From the NCBI GenBank assembly GCA_965223435.1, contig CBDCWQ010000021.1, positions 558,001 through 622,000 of the forward strand: a stretch of DNA of 64,000 nt. The letters run 5' to 3'. Origin of the DNA: CBDCWQ01 sp965223435 (GTDB lineage Bacteria > Myxococcota > Kuafuiibacteriia > Kuafuiibacteriales > Kuafuiibacteriaceae). Position 1 is the first letter of the stretch, and the number at the start of each line of letters is the position of its first letter. Shown here piece by piece: positions 1 to 9,577 of this stretch. A program made the position numbers and the translations under genes. The notes below the pieces were generated by a model. It was not told the origin of the DNA. It did not search any database and saw only the letters and a list, made by a program, of their open reading frames with translations.

Positions 1-1519
1 TGACTTGGTGTCCGGCGCCGATTTCCCCGGCGTCCACTCGGTCATTCCGAAAGTCGTGGTCGGCAACGTCGCGGTTTTCATAGCCGACAAGACGGTAGGC
101 ATGTACGGCGCCTTCATGAAAGTCGACTTGAATTTTAACGTCTTGGGCCACGTCTTGGACCATTTTTGTGAAGTCTCGGTCGAATACCCGCTCGGCTTGG
201 CGCATGCTATCGATGTAGTAGTAGTTGCCATTTCCTCGATTGGCGAGGCGTTCCATCATCACGTCCTGGTAGTTGCCATCACCAAATCCAATGGTAGAAA
301 GCGTCACCCCTTCTTTCACGTAGCCCTGAATGCTTCGTAGGATTTGATCCGGGCTGCTTGCGCCAATGTTTGCGTCCCCATCCGAACAGACGATGATTCG
401 GGTGTTGCTGTTCTTGCTCAACATTTGGGTTGCTTGCCGGTATGCCAATTCAAGGCCAGAGGCCATCGCGGTTCCGCCTCCGGTCTCGAGCCCATCGATC
501 GCCGCGTTGATTCGGTTTTTGTAGCGTCCGGACGTGGGCGCCAATACACGGCGGACGCCGCCGGCGTAGGTCGTGATGGCAACCTTGTCTTGGTGTCGAA
601 GCTTTCCGACTGCGAGTTTGAGCGCACGTTTGGTCAGCCCAAGCTTGTCTTGGCTGGTCATGGAGCAGCTGGTATCGACCAAAAACACCAAGTTTGTGGG
701 CAAGCGGTTGCGATCGGACACCTGCTTGGCTTGAATACCGACTCGCAGAATATGTTTTTGGCCGTCGACCGGAGACGCTGCGCCGTCCGCTTCAATCGAG
801 AACAGGGCGCTTCGATCTTCGGGCGCCCTATAACCGTACCGGAAGTAGTTGAGGAACTCTTCGACGCGAACCAAGCTCGGGGTCGGCGCCCTCCCCGCTA
901 TCAAGGTCCGGCGGGCTATCGAATAGGCTGCAGTGTCAACGTCGACCGCGAATGTAGAAAGCGCGTCGTTTTGCACCAGGGTGTCCGGAGAAATTTCGGC
1001 GTCGATTCGCCCCGAAAAGACCCCATCGCCACGTCCCATCGCCGGGGCGTCCGCCTCGCGCTTTTCACCATAGGACCCACGGTTGCGCCTGGACGGTGCT
1101 TGTCTTTTTTTGGCTCTCTTGACACTTTTCGTGACTCCTGAAGCCCCGAGAAGCGCCGCCCCGCCGCCTCCCGCTGGGTGTGCGACCGACGGCACTTGGC
1201 GTGCGCCGTGGGTCGACGTTGAATCGCGGCCCGCTGGCGCTGTTTGGTCGGCTACATACCCTCGTTTTGTTTCGAGCCGAGCCGACGGGCGCGGTTTCTT
1301 GGTCGGAATGGGTGCCGCTGCCGCACTTTGAGATTCAGCATCCGCCATCTCCGACTGGACAACGACGGGACTCTCCTTGCCAGCGGGCTGGACTTCCATC
1401 TTGCTGTAGGGTGCGCTCGACTCACACCCCGAGGTGGCCAAAAGCAGGGAAAGTGAAGTGAATCCAAGCGATTGGACTAGATGACGATGGGTTCTTTGGG
1501 GGTGTTTTGCTTTTCTCAT
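1..1519 (-). CDS. YfbK-type von Willebrand factor A lipoprotein (partial, C-terminus off left edge)
   Basis: The minus-strand frame stays open from the left edge to an ATG at 1519, giving about 506 residues without a stop. The N-terminus has a basic start, a hydrophobic stretch (GFTSLSLLLATSGC) and a Cys that suits a lipoprotein signal. A Pro/Ala/Lys-rich linker follows. A vWA-N type segment (VRVEEFLNYFRYGYRAPED) begins near residue 220. The vWA domain starts at about residue 275 with VFLVDTSCSM, a DxSxS MIDAS motif, and continues to a segment with YRLVGYENRDVA near the edge, which is typical of this family. The missing C-terminus would hold the rest of the DUF3520-like region. Family members are periplasmic, surface-anchored vWA proteins of unclear role, sometimes annotated as Ca-activated chloride channel homologues. 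It is divergent from the next gene. Confidence 0.88.
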   Translation of the reverse strand, partial: MRKAKHPQRTHRHLVQSLGFTSLSLLLATSGCESSAPYSKMEVQPAGKESPVVVQSEMADAESQSAAAAPIPTKKPRPSARLETKRGYVADQTAPAGRDSTSTHGARQVPSVAHPAGGGGAALLGASGVTKSVKRAKKRQAPSRRNRGSYGEKREADAPAMGRGDGVFSGRIDAEISPDTLVQNDALSTFAVDVDTAAYSIARRTLIAGRAPTPSLVRVEEFLNYFRYGYRAPEDRSALFSIEADGAASPVDGQKHILRVGIQAKQVSDRNRLPTNLVFLVDTSCSMTSQDKLGLTKRALKLAVGKLRHQDKVAITTYAGGVRRVLAPTSGRYKNRINAAIDGLETGGGTAMASGLELAYRQATQMLSKNSNTRIIVCSDGDANIGASSPDQILRSIQGYVKEGVTLSTIGFGDGNYQDVMMERLANRGNGNYYYIDSMRQAERVFDRDFTKMVQDVAQDVKIQVDFHEGAVHAYRLVGYENRDVADHDFRNDRVDAGEIGAGHQV

Positions 1520-1697
1520 GCATGCCCAAACGGATGTCCTTGCCGAAAGTTTTTCCTCAATCCGAAAAAAGGGAAGCGCATAAACCCCTACACCGGCCTT
1601 TCGCGCGACGCCCTTGGGCTACGCCGATGGACGCAACGCCTAGATCGTAGCGTCGCGAACCGCTCGAACGGGTCTGACGCCGTGGCGGCTGCCATTC

Positions 1698-4145
1698 TTG
1701 CCGCGCGGACGGGTGACAGCCCACGGGTACTTTGGCACGGTGTTGCGCGTGAAGGGCACGGTCTTCGATAGCGGGTGGGCAAGCGTTCTCCGGTCGGGCT
1801 CGCGGTGCAGCTGTTGGGTTGTCTTTGGGCTGGTTGCGGGTCTCGGTGGTTGCAAAAAAGCGGTGCCCACCCATTCGGCGAAAGCGAAAAAGAATATGCA
1901 CGCAAAATACACGGGACGCGTACTGCCTGGAGTAGAGGCCTTTTCATCGGAATTGAGCGACGCGCTCTTTAAGGCGCTGGCCGATCAGGGCCCCGGGTAT
2001 GAGCCTCGGACCCACCACAAAAAGGACAACGGCCAGCCGCTGTTTATCAACCGTCTCATTTTCGAGAACAGTCCCTATCTGCTCCAGCACGCTCACAACC
2101 CCGTGAACTGGTTTCCGTGGGGACCAGAGGCCTTCGCGCTTGCCGCCAAGCTCGATCGGCCCGTTTTTCTCAGTGTGGGCTACTCAACCTGCCATTGGTG
2201 TCACGTTATGGAACGGGAGTCCTTCGAGGATCTCGAAATCGCCCAGTACCTGAATGAGCACTTTGTTGCGATCAAAGTGGACCGAGAAGAGCGCCCCGAT
2301 GTGGACAGCGTCTACATGACTGCGGTGCAGCTCATGACCAGAAGGGGTGGGTGGCCGATGACCGTGGTGATGACTCCAAACAAGCGGCCCTTCTTTGGGG
2401 GAACCTATTTTCCCGCACGGGATGGCGAAAGAGGTTCGCGTATCGGCTTTTTGTCGATTCTCAAAAGATTGGCGGGGGCGTATGCCAACGATCGAGATAA
2501 GATAGTCAAGTCAGCCCAGTCCCTGAGCGAAATGATCGCCCGTGCATCCGAACGGGTGATCCCTTCTAAACTTCCCAAGAGCGAGGCTCTTGTTCAGGCC
2601 GCCGGGCAACTTGCGTCTCGTTTCGATCCTGTTTTTGGTGGGTTCGGCAAAGCGCCCAAGTTTCCTCGACCCTCGGTTTATGAGCTGCTTCTTCGCTACT
2701 GGCGAAGAACCCAAGACGAAGGCGCTCTCAAGATCGTAACCCATTCACTTGAGTCGATGATTCGTGGTGGTATTTACGATCAAGTTGCAGGCGGTTTTCA
2801 TCGTTATTCAACGGATGCGAAGTGGCTTGTCCCCCACTTCGAAAAAATGCTCTACGACAATGCACAGCTTGTGGTGCTGATGACCGAGACCTTCCAAGCA
2901 ACAAGAAACCCCCTCTTCGAAAAAACCATCCGTGAAACCCTCGACTACGTCCTTCGAGAAATGACCGGTAAGAATGGAGGCTTCTATTCGGCTACCGACG
3001 CTGACAGCGAGGGCGAAGAGGGTCTTTTTTTTGTGTGGACGCCCGACCAAATTCGACAGGTCCTAGGGAAAGCCGACGGCGACATCATCGAAGCTTTTTA
3101 CAATGTGAGCCCTGGGGGAAACTTCGAGGGAAAGAACATTCTCCACCGTACGCGCTCCTTGGGGGAAGTCGCTCGCCTGTTTGATCTCAGCGAGGCCGAT
3201 CTCGCCAAGAAAATCGAAGCCGGCAAACAGCGGCTGTATGATTCCAGAAAGCGACGTATTCCCCCCATTCTTGATGACAAAGTCCTCACCGAATGGAACG
3301 GGCAGATGATCTCGGCGTTCGCTCGGGCAGCACATGTTCTTGATGAGCTGCGTTACCAAAAAGCGGCCCAAAATGCGGCGCGCTTTGTCTTGGGTAAACT
3401 CAAAAAAGACGGGCGCCTCTTGAGAGCTTTTCGGGCGGGAAAAACCAAACACCTCGGGGTGCTCGAGGATTACGCTTTTTTGATTGCCGGTCTATTGGAC
3501 CTCTACGAGGCCGACGGTCAGCCGGGTTGGCTTCGCGAGGCCATCGCCCTTGAGGCCTACCTCGAGGCGCACTTTCTCGACAAAGAGGGGGGTGGTTTTT
3601 TTGCGACCGCAAGCGATGCCGAGATGCTTTTGGTTCGGGAAAAATCGATCTACGACGGGGCACAACCGTCAGGAAATTCTGTGGCGGTGATGAATCTTCT
3701 TCGGCTTGCCGAGTTCACCAGCAAGGACCACTACCGGACCCTGGCCGAGAAGGCGCTTTTGGCCTTCGGCACATCGCTTAAAAATGGGGCAGGCGAATGC
3801 CCAAAACTGGCATCCGCTTTTGACTATTATCTCGATCGCCCCAAAGAAATTGTGATTGTCACCCATCCGAATGACGATGGTTCGAGTCTCAAGAAGGTTG
3901 TCCGGGAGAAGTTTTTGCCGAACAAGATTTACGCCACCACCCAAGATGGCGCTCAGGCCGAGGCGCTTGCTGAGGTGCTCCCTCTGGTCAAAAACAAACG
4001 CGCCCTCAAGGGCAAAGCGACGGCTTACGTCTGTTACTCCGAAACGTGCAAAAAGCCCACGTCATCTCCCGAAGAATTCAAACAGCAGCTGGACCAAACT
4101 GAACGCATCTCGGCAAAAAAGCTCGCCCTCGGCCAGCGACCCTGA
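1698..4145 (+). CDS. DUF255 / YyaL-like thioredoxin-domain protein, probable lipoprotein
   Basis: This 815-residue protein matches the spermatogenesis-associated-20 / YyaL family. The N-terminal thioredoxin-like domain contains NSPYLLQHAHNPVNW and the redox-type motif CHWC (about residues 165-168), followed by VDREERPDVD and GGWPMTV. The C-terminal part from about residue 300 resembles an (alpha/alpha)6 barrel (KAPKFPRP, HFEKMLYDNAQ, LTEWNGQMI). Ahead of the thioredoxin domain is a hydrophobic segment ending in AGLGGC (Cys about 52), which suggests a lipoprotein, so the protein may be periplasmic rather than cytosolic as usual. The start is uncertain: GTG codons at 1740 and 1749 would give a shorter signal peptide, and no clear ribosome-binding site decides. 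The enzymatic role of the family is not settled. Confidence 0.9.
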   Translation: MPRGRVTAHGYFGTVLRVKGTVFDSGWASVLRSGSRCSCWVVFGLVAGLGGCKKAVPTHSAKAKKNMHAKYTGRVLPGVEAFSSELSDALFKALADQGPGYEPRTHHKKDNGQPLFINRLIFENSPYLLQHAHNPVNWFPWGPEAFALAAKLDRPVFLSVGYSTCHWCHVMERESFEDLEIAQYLNEHFVAIKVDREERPDVDSVYMTAVQLMTRRGGWPMTVVMTPNKRPFFGGTYFPARDGERGSRIGFLSILKRLAGAYANDRDKIVKSAQSLSEMIARASERVIPSKLPKSEALVQAAGQLASRFDPVFGGFGKAPKFPRPSVYELLLRYWRRTQDEGALKIVTHSLESMIRGGIYDQVAGGFHRYSTDAKWLVPHFEKMLYDNAQLVVLMTETFQATRNPLFEKTIRETLDYVLREMTGKNGGFYSATDADSEGEEGLFFVWTPDQIRQVLGKADGDIIEAFYNVSPGGNFEGKNILHRTRSLGEVARLFDLSEADLAKKIEAGKQRLYDSRKRRIPPILDDKVLTEWNGQMISAFARAAHVLDELRYQKAAQNAARFVLGKLKKDGRLLRAFRAGKTKHLGVLEDYAFLIAGLLDLYEADGQPGWLREAIALEAYLEAHFLDKEGGGFFATASDAEMLLVREKSIYDGAQPSGNSVAVMNLLRLAEFTSKDHYRTLAEKALLAFGTSLKNGAGECPKLASAFDYYLDRPKEIVIVTHPNDDGSSLKKVVREKFLPNKIYATTQDGAQAEALAEVLPLVKNKRALKGKATAYVCYSETCKKPTSSPEEFKQQLDQTERISAKKLALGQRP

Positions 4146-4370
4146 GACGTTCCTCGCGGGTTCGGTTCGAAACGCCATTTCTCCGATTGGGGCTCGTGTG
4201 ACGGAGCATGAATGAGGGCCTGCTCGCTATTCGAGATCAGGAATGAGCAGAGTCACAGATCCAGTGGGATTGTTGGTTGCGGCTCGGTTCGTCATTTGCT
4301 GAGAGTCTGCCCCCGGGTTTTGAACCGCGCTGTTCAGGAGAGGCTTGAGGTCGAAGGGCGCGCTACTTTC

Positions 4371-5195
4371 TCAGGTCTGGGTGATGGTGGTTCCAAGAAC
4401 CGCACTTTCGGTGAGGACTCGAGTGAGCTCTTGTGGCTGCAGTTTGCCGAGGATGTGGACTTTTTTGACGCCGGCCTTCAGTGCTTTGAAGGATTCCTCA
4501 AGTTTGGGAATCATGCCGCCCTGGACGACACCGCTGTGGATGGCTTGACGCCCTTCGGCTACGCTCAGCTTTGCAAAACGGGATTCGGGCTTCTGTTGAT
4601 CTCTAAGAACGCCCGGTGTGTTTGTTAAGAGAATCAGATGATCTGCGCCCAGCTTTGCGGCGATGTCGCAGGCGACCGCGTCGGCGTTGATGTTGTAGGG
4701 TAGGCCGGCATCGTCGCATCCAATGCAGGCCAGGGCCAAGGTGTACGATGCCGCTTCCAGGAGCTCAAGCAAGGGGCGGTTTAGGCCGATGACATCGCCC
4801 ACGTAGCCGAAGTCTACGGGCTCGTCTCCGCAACCGCTTACGACTCTTGGAGGGCGTTTTTGGCAAGCGATCATGCGTCCGCTAAGGCCGTGAAGTCCGA
4901 TGGCGTTGATGCCCTCTTGGCGTAGGGTGCTCACCAAATCAATGTTGAGCTTTCCGCCCACCATCATCTTGATGGCCTCGAGGGCCTCTTCGTCGGTGAT
5001 GCGTCGGCCGCCCTGCATATTGGGTTTGGTGCCCAAATTTTCCATCAGCGCGGTCGTTTGTGGTCCTCCGCCGTGCACAAAGAGCACCTTGTTGCCGTCA
5101 CAAAGAATGGACTTGGCTTGTTGTGCGATTTCGCGGAGCTCTTTTCGACGGTCGGCGCCAAGCAGTTCTCCACCGAGCTTGATGACAATTCTCAA
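4371..5195 (-). CDS. argB: Acetylglutamate kinase
   Basis: This 274-residue amino-acid-kinase-fold enzyme phosphorylates N-acetyl-L-glutamate in arginine biosynthesis. Visible family signatures are KLGGELL near the N-terminus, the phosphate-binding HGGGPQT (about residues 41-47), the substrate region ALEAIKMMVGGKLN, YNINADAVA, and the C-terminal VQGGMIPKLEES. Length is close to the family norm of about 260-300. The start is a TTG at 5195 whose last two bases form part of the argC stop codon (TTGA overlap), so the two genes are translationally coupled. It is second in the argC-argB operon. Confidence 0.95.
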   Translation of the reverse strand: MRIVIKLGGELLGADRRKELREIAQQAKSILCDGNKVLFVHGGGPQTTALMENLGTKPNMQGGRRITDEEALEAIKMMVGGKLNIDLVSTLRQEGINAIGLHGLSGRMIACQKRPPRVVSGCGDEPVDFGYVGDVIGLNRPLLELLEAASYTLALACIGCDDAGLPYNINADAVACDIAAKLGADHLILLTNTPGVLRDQQKPESRFAKLSVAEGRQAIHSGVVQGGMIPKLEESFKALKAGVKKVHILGKLQPQELTRVLTESAVLGTTITQT

Positions 5196-6244
5196 GGCCA
5201 GCTTCCAGAATCTCGAAGGGTGTGGGTTTCGTCAAAACCGAGCATGAGGTTCATCGACTGGATGGCTTGGCCTGCGCCACCCTTGATCAAGTTGTCGAGC
5301 GTGCTGATACAGGTCACAAGACGCCTTTCCTCAAGTATTTCGCCCACTACGCAAGCCGTCTCGACATAGTGTGAACCAGAAACCGCTGCCAGCTCTGGCA
5401 TTCGATTTTGAGGTACGCGTACAAAGGGCTCCTGTTCGTAGCTTGAGGCGTGTGCGCGGCGGATTTCGTTCACATCGAGGTCTTTGGACACATGGGTAAA
5501 AGCGGTCGCGAAGATGCCTCGCGAAAGGGGTGCGGAAATGGGAACAAACTGAAGGGCGCAAGCCTTTGCTCCCGCGCGGCTTAGTGTCTCTGTAATCTCA
5601 GGGGTATGTTGGTGGACCAGGGGCTTGTACGTTTTGATGTTGACGGCACGAACCGGGTGATGTGTGCCCTGCGTTGCCCGCACCCCGCTCCCGCTGGAGC
5701 CGGTCATCGCCACCACTTCAACCGAACCCTGGAGCCAGCCCCGGGTTGCCAAAGGCAAGAGGGCGAGCTCGATCGTCGTTGCGAAACACCCGGGGCTTGC
5801 CACGTACTGTGCCTGCCGGATCTGCTCTCGGTTGAACTCGGGCAATCCATACACGAACCGTTTGATGTGCTCGGGGCAAGGGTGGCGGGTGTCGTAATAT
5901 TTTTCGTAGGCGGCCACATCCTGAATGCGAAAATCGCCCGAAAGGTCGATCACTTTGGCTCCGCTTTCCATCAGTTCTGGGACCTTGAGGGCGGAGATTT
6001 TGTGTGGGAGGCCGAGGAAAACGACGTCCATGTCCGCGGCCGCGTCTTTGGGCTGCAGATCTTCGAAACAAAGCGAGGTCAAACCTTCAAGATGGGGATG
6101 GGCGCGTGCGAGGGGTTCGCCCACATAGTCGATGCTTGCCACCCGCGTCAGTTCGACCCCTTCATGCATCAGAAGCCGACGAATCAGCTCCCCGCCGCCG
6201 TATCCGCTCCCTCCGATGACTGCCGCCTGGAACTTCGTTGCCAT
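5192..6244 (-). CDS. argC: N-acetyl-gamma-glutamyl-phosphate reductase
   Basis: This 350-residue enzyme reduces N-acetylglutamyl phosphate to the semialdehyde, the step after ArgB. It shows the Rossmann motif GGSGYGGGELIRRL at the N-terminus, the catalytic Cys in SPGCFATT (about Cys152), GSSGSGV, and HHPVRA. The ATG at 6244 (MATKFQAAV) is preferred. The frame stays open well upstream, but that extension is Arg/Pro/Ser-rich with no family similarity, and GGAAAA precedes the ATG as a ribosome-binding site. The gene overlaps argB by four bases. Confidence 0.95.
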   Translation of the reverse strand: MATKFQAAVIGGSGYGGGELIRRLLMHEGVELTRVASIDYVGEPLARAHPHLEGLTSLCFEDLQPKDAAADMDVVFLGLPHKISALKVPELMESGAKVIDLSGDFRIQDVAAYEKYYDTRHPCPEHIKRFVYGLPEFNREQIRQAQYVASPGCFATTIELALLPLATRGWLQGSVEVVAMTGSSGSGVRATQGTHHPVRAVNIKTYKPLVHQHTPEITETLSRAGAKACALQFVPISAPLSRGIFATAFTHVSKDLDVNEIRRAHASSYEQEPFVRVPQNRMPELAAVSGSHYVETACVVGEILEERRLVTCISTLDNLIKGGAGQAIQSMNLMLGFDETHTLRDSGSWP

Positions 6245-6663
6245 TTTTCCAGGGTAGTCTTGGACCTCTTTCCTGTCATCACCATATGACGTAAACCCTA
6301 ATGGTCTTCCCCTGTGATGCGCTGATTTGTCGGGCTTCGGGTGAGTAGACGGTGGCTGGAGGCCGGGTGTTGCGACACGACCCGCAAGGCTGGGTCGACA
6401 TGGTGTAGCCGCGCGTAGGCCCACCTCGGTGTCGTGCGCGAGCGTGCCTGGATCAAGGCGACTAAGCGCCCGGGATGATCCCATCAACTCGGCCAGGGCA
6501 CCCCGTGGGCGCGAAGGGGCTCTACGGATCGTTCCAAAAAGTCGAGTTGGGGGGCGACTGGCTGGGGGCGGGTGGGGTGAACGACTGGGCTTCTGTGTCG
6601 GAGAAGCGGTGGTGGTGGCCAACAGCCTTGAGAAAGATCGCCGCAACACGTACCCATGAGACG
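6245..6663. other. Intergenic region between divergent argC and the TetR gene
   Basis: About 420 bases between the two start codons. Frames are open on both strands, but the translations are low-complexity and resemble no family. It must carry divergent promoters and probably the operator of the TetR protein. I found no convincing palindrome, and no tRNA or riboswitch was recognised. Confidence 0.4.
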
Positions 6664-7275
6664 GTGAGCACGTCACGACGGTTGAGCCGCGAGGATAAGC
6701 GCAAAAGAATCGTGAATGCCTCCGTCGAAGTCTTCGCCGAAAAGGGTTTTTTTGGCGCACGGGTTTCGGAAATTGCGGAGGCCGCCGGTGTAGCCGACGG
6801 GACCATATACCTCTACTTCAAATCCAAGGACGAGATCCTTATTTCTCTTTTTGAAGAGAAAATGGGTGAAATCATCAAACGTTTGCAGGGCATGCTGGCC
6901 GACCTTGAAGACCCCGAAGTCAAAATGCGGCGGTACATCGTTGAGCATCTGAAGATGGTTGCGGAGCAACCCAGTCTGATGCAGGTCTTGACCATCGAGC
7001 TTCGGCAAAGCGCTCGTTTCATCAAGGAATATACGCCAAAAGGTTTTGCCAAATACTTGGCCGTGGTTGGCAATATTCTCGAGGACGGACAAAAGAAGGG
7101 TGTTTTCCGTGCGGACCTCGATCCCGCCGTATTTCGTCGAGCCCTTTTTGGTGCCATCGATGAAATCTCCCTGGAATGGATCCTTCGAGGTCGCGAAGCG
7201 CAAAAGCCAGACCCGGTTGTTGTGGGTGAGCAAATCTGCGACTTCATTTTACGTGGACTCAGAGCCGACCCCTGA
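6664..7275 (+). CDS. TetR/AcrR-family transcriptional regulator
   Basis: This protein of about 203 residues has an N-terminal helix-turn-helix (IVNASVEVFAEKGFFGARV, then EIAEAAGVADGTIYLYFKSK) characteristic of TetR repressors. The C-terminal ligand-binding domain contains LRQSARFIKEYTPKGFAKY, resembling the FadR/RutR-like subgroup. GTG at 6664 is chosen because upstream sequence in the frame is unlike the family. A TTG at 6682 is another option. It lies about 220 bases upstream of an acyl-CoA dehydrogenase gene in the same direction. That context suggests, but does not prove, control of fatty-acid oxidation through an acyl-CoA ligand. Confidence 0.88.
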   Translation: MSTSRRLSREDKRKRIVNASVEVFAEKGFFGARVSEIAEAAGVADGTIYLYFKSKDEILISLFEEKMGEIIKRLQGMLADLEDPEVKMRRYIVEHLKMVAEQPSLMQVLTIELRQSARFIKEYTPKGFAKYLAVVGNILEDGQKKGVFRADLDPAVFRRALFGAIDEISLEWILRGREAQKPDPVVVGEQICDFILRGLRADP

Positions 7276-7495
7276 ACGCTGAGAGGTTCTCGTGGGCTGG
7301 GCGGTGTTCGGGGTGCGCCGTCGAAACATCGAGTAAGCGGGTCTTTTGTGGCCGAGAGCCCGTTTTTGGCCGGCCCTGGCGGGTGTTGAACGTTCGAAAA
7401 GGTTGCGCTCGAGGGGGGCGTCGGCGTCGATGGGGTCTTTGGTCCCGAGTACGTCCCGACGTGGACGCTTGCCCGAACATCGGGTACACAAACCT

Positions 7496-8662
7496 ATGTT
7501 CCAGTTCAAACTTAGCGACGAACAAAAGCAGCTTCAGGCGACCGCGCGTCGGTTTGCCGAAGAGGTCATTGCGCCTCAGGCCCTCGAGTACGACGAGCGG
7601 CACGAATTCCCGCGATCGATTTTTGAACAAGCCTTCGAACTGGGGCTGGTCAATCTTAGCGTGCCTTCGGAGTTCGGCGGAATTGGGCTCAGCACGCTAG
7701 ACCAGGTGGCGGTGGTCGAAGAGCTCGCGTCCGGTTGTGTGGGCATTGCCACATCGATGGTCGCGAATGACCTCGCTTTGTTGCCCATACTCATCGCCGG
7801 AAGCGACGCGCAAAAAGCCAAGTTTGTTCAGCCGTTCACCGACAAGCTCCGGTTTTCGTCCTTTGCGCTCACCGAGCCCGATGCGGGCTCCGACGTGGCC
7901 GGCATGTCCACCCTGATCACCGAAGATGGTGATGACTACGTCGTGCGCGGATCTAAAATGTGGATCACCAATGGTTCTCACGCCGAGCAATTCACGGTGT
8001 TTGGAAAAACGGACCCCAAAAAAGGTCACAACGGCATCAGTTGTGTGGTTGTACCCGGTGACGCGCCAGGCATCACGCGGGGGAAACCGGAGCGCAAGAT
8101 GGGCCAAAACGCCTCAGACACGGTGAGCCTCACGTTCGACGACGTTCGCGTCCCCAAAGCGAATCGTATCGGTGCAGAAGGCGAAGGCTTCAAGATCGCC
8201 ATGAAAACGCTTGATGCTTCGCGCCCGTTGACCTCCAGCTTGGCGGTGGGGGTGGCACGAAAGGCGATGGAGCATGCCGTGGCGTACAGCGAAGAACGCA
8301 AAGCGTTTAAGCAACCGATCGCCCAGTTCCAGGCCATTCAGTTCATGCTCGCGGACATGGCCATGAAGATCCATGCCGCACGCCTGACCACCTATCACGC
8401 GGCGTACCTCGTAGACAGCAATGAGCGTTCTACCATTGTGAGTTCTTACGCCAAGGCATTGGCGGCGGATTTTGCGATGGAGATCACCACCGATGCGGTG
8501 CAGGTTTTTGGGGGTTACGGTTACAGCAAAGAGTACCCCGTCGAGAAGTTGATGCGCGACGCGAAGCTCATTCAGATCTACGAGGGCACTTCACAAATCC
8601 AGCGCCTGGTTATCGCCAGGCATATCTACGCCCACGACAATTTGAGCGGCAATTTGGTCTGA
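7496..8662 (+). CDS. Acyl-CoA dehydrogenase
   Basis: This 388-residue flavoprotein carries out alpha-beta dehydrogenation of acyl-CoA. The ATG at 7496 gives the usual N-terminus (MFQFKLSDEQKQLQATARRF) and the usual family length; longer in-frame extensions are not family-like. Motifs include FALTEPDAGSDVAGM and KMWITNGSHAEQF for FAD and substrate contact, and the C-terminal RDAKLIQIYEGTSQIQR holding the catalytic-base Glu of short- and medium-chain enzymes. It is probably an electron donor to ETF, and is perhaps regulated by the adjacent TetR protein. Confidence 0.94.
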   Translation: MFQFKLSDEQKQLQATARRFAEEVIAPQALEYDERHEFPRSIFEQAFELGLVNLSVPSEFGGIGLSTLDQVAVVEELASGCVGIATSMVANDLALLPILIAGSDAQKAKFVQPFTDKLRFSSFALTEPDAGSDVAGMSTLITEDGDDYVVRGSKMWITNGSHAEQFTVFGKTDPKKGHNGISCVVVPGDAPGITRGKPERKMGQNASDTVSLTFDDVRVPKANRIGAEGEGFKIAMKTLDASRPLTSSLAVGVARKAMEHAVAYSEERKAFKQPIAQFQAIQFMLADMAMKIHAARLTTYHAAYLVDSNERSTIVSSYAKALAADFAMEITTDAVQVFGGYGYSKEYPVEKLMRDAKLIQIYEGTSQIQRLVIARHIYAHDNLSGNLV

Positions 8663-8783
8663 AGCTCAGCCGGGGTGTTCGCCGGACTCTCTGTACGCGC
8701 GGTGCGTAGATACGCGCGAGGTTGGGTGGTCCGGCAAGGCCCGACCATCCCAAAAGCACGAACCAGCGTTTGTGCCGTATGGG

Positions 8784-9209
8784 TTAGGTCTTGAGCTTAG
8801 ACAGGGCGCGTTCGCGGGTTTTGCGCCCACGCTTTTTCTTGAGGCGTTCCTCAGGGGTTTGTTTTTCTTTGGCCTTTCCGAGTCGCATGTTCGCCAGATC
8901 GAGCAGCCGTGCTTTGGAGTAGCTTCCGAGCTTGGATTGAAAATGGGCGTCGGCAGTGAGTCCGGCGGTCTTTCGGGCGGAAACGATGTGTTCGACCAGT
9001 TTGTCGCGATCTCCGAACCGTTCGCGAACCTTCTGTTCCACTTGGTAAAGGCGCAGGAGACGGCGATTGGACAATCGCATGAGTCTGGACTTGACGGCCT
9101 CGGGTGAGTCGTCGCCCTGTTGGCGATCGACCATTTCGGCCAGGGTCTCGACGAGTTTTGTGCGGCTTTCGAAACTCTTTTGGACTTCCTGTAGGGGGGT
9201 GGGACGCAT
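8784..9209 (-). CDS. Small basic helical hypothetical protein
   Basis: This 141-residue protein is rich in Arg, Lys, Glu and Leu and is predicted by eye to be all-helical. No signal peptide, membrane segment or known domain was recognised. The C-terminus is strongly basic (LKKKRGRKTRERALSKLKT), which could bind nucleic acid or ribosomes; this is inference. The start is well supported because GAAGGAG sits about eight bases before the ATG at 9209. It stands alone between two plus-strand genes. Confidence 0.65.
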   Translation of the reverse strand: MRPTPLQEVQKSFESRTKLVETLAEMVDRQQGDDSPEAVKSRLMRLSNRRLLRLYQVEQKVRERFGDRDKLVEHIVSARKTAGLTADAHFQSKLGSYSKARLLDLANMRLGKAKEKQTPEERLKKKRGRKTRERALSKLKT

Positions 9210-9377
9210 GGCAAATCACTCCTTCTTCTCCGGCATACCACGACAGGCACCGAGCCTCCCGTACCTTGGGCCAGACAAAGCGCGCGGGAGCGTCAGGCTC
9301 CCAGGCGAAGAACCTCGCCGGGTAGCGTGTGGGCCTCGGGGTCGCAAGTAAAAACCATGGTTCTATGGGCTTAAAAC

Positions 9378-9422
9378 AATACCAAGGGTTAACGTTTTGG
9401 TATTTATACCTTAATAGGGTAT
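9378..9422. promoter_or_regulatory. Clustered ATACC/GGTAT inverted repeats (candidate operator or promoter region)
   Basis: An AT-rich patch holds a perfect 8-base inverted repeat, AATACCAA (9378-9385) and TTGGTATT (9397-9404), around an 11-base centre. A second, shorter pair, ATACC (9406-9410) and GGTAT (9418-9422), follows directly. Four half-sites of the same type in 45 bases suggest a cooperative DNA-binding site. It lies upstream of the vWA lipoprotein gene (start 9578) and about 170 bases upstream of the divergent small basic protein gene. The regulator is unknown. Confidence 0.45.
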
Positions 9423-9577
9423 TGCCTAAAATGGAAGACAATCGAAGTCTGGGCTGTTGCTTCCCTAAGGAGGTGCACCCATGTCGGTGACCACCGCAGG
9501 GTGGCACCCGAAAGGGGACTTATACATTCCTGTTTCGCTCCGGGTTCGATACGATGCCGGCGCCGATGGGAGTTCAA

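Noticed and set aside
344..1141. Long plus-strand open frame over the vWA gene
   Set aside because: It is antisense to a frame with clear vWA family motifs and its own product resembles nothing known.
6245..6760. N-terminal extension of ArgC
   Set aside because: The extra residues are Arg/Pro/Ser-rich, absent from the family, and overlap the TetR gene; a ribosome-binding site supports the start at 6244.
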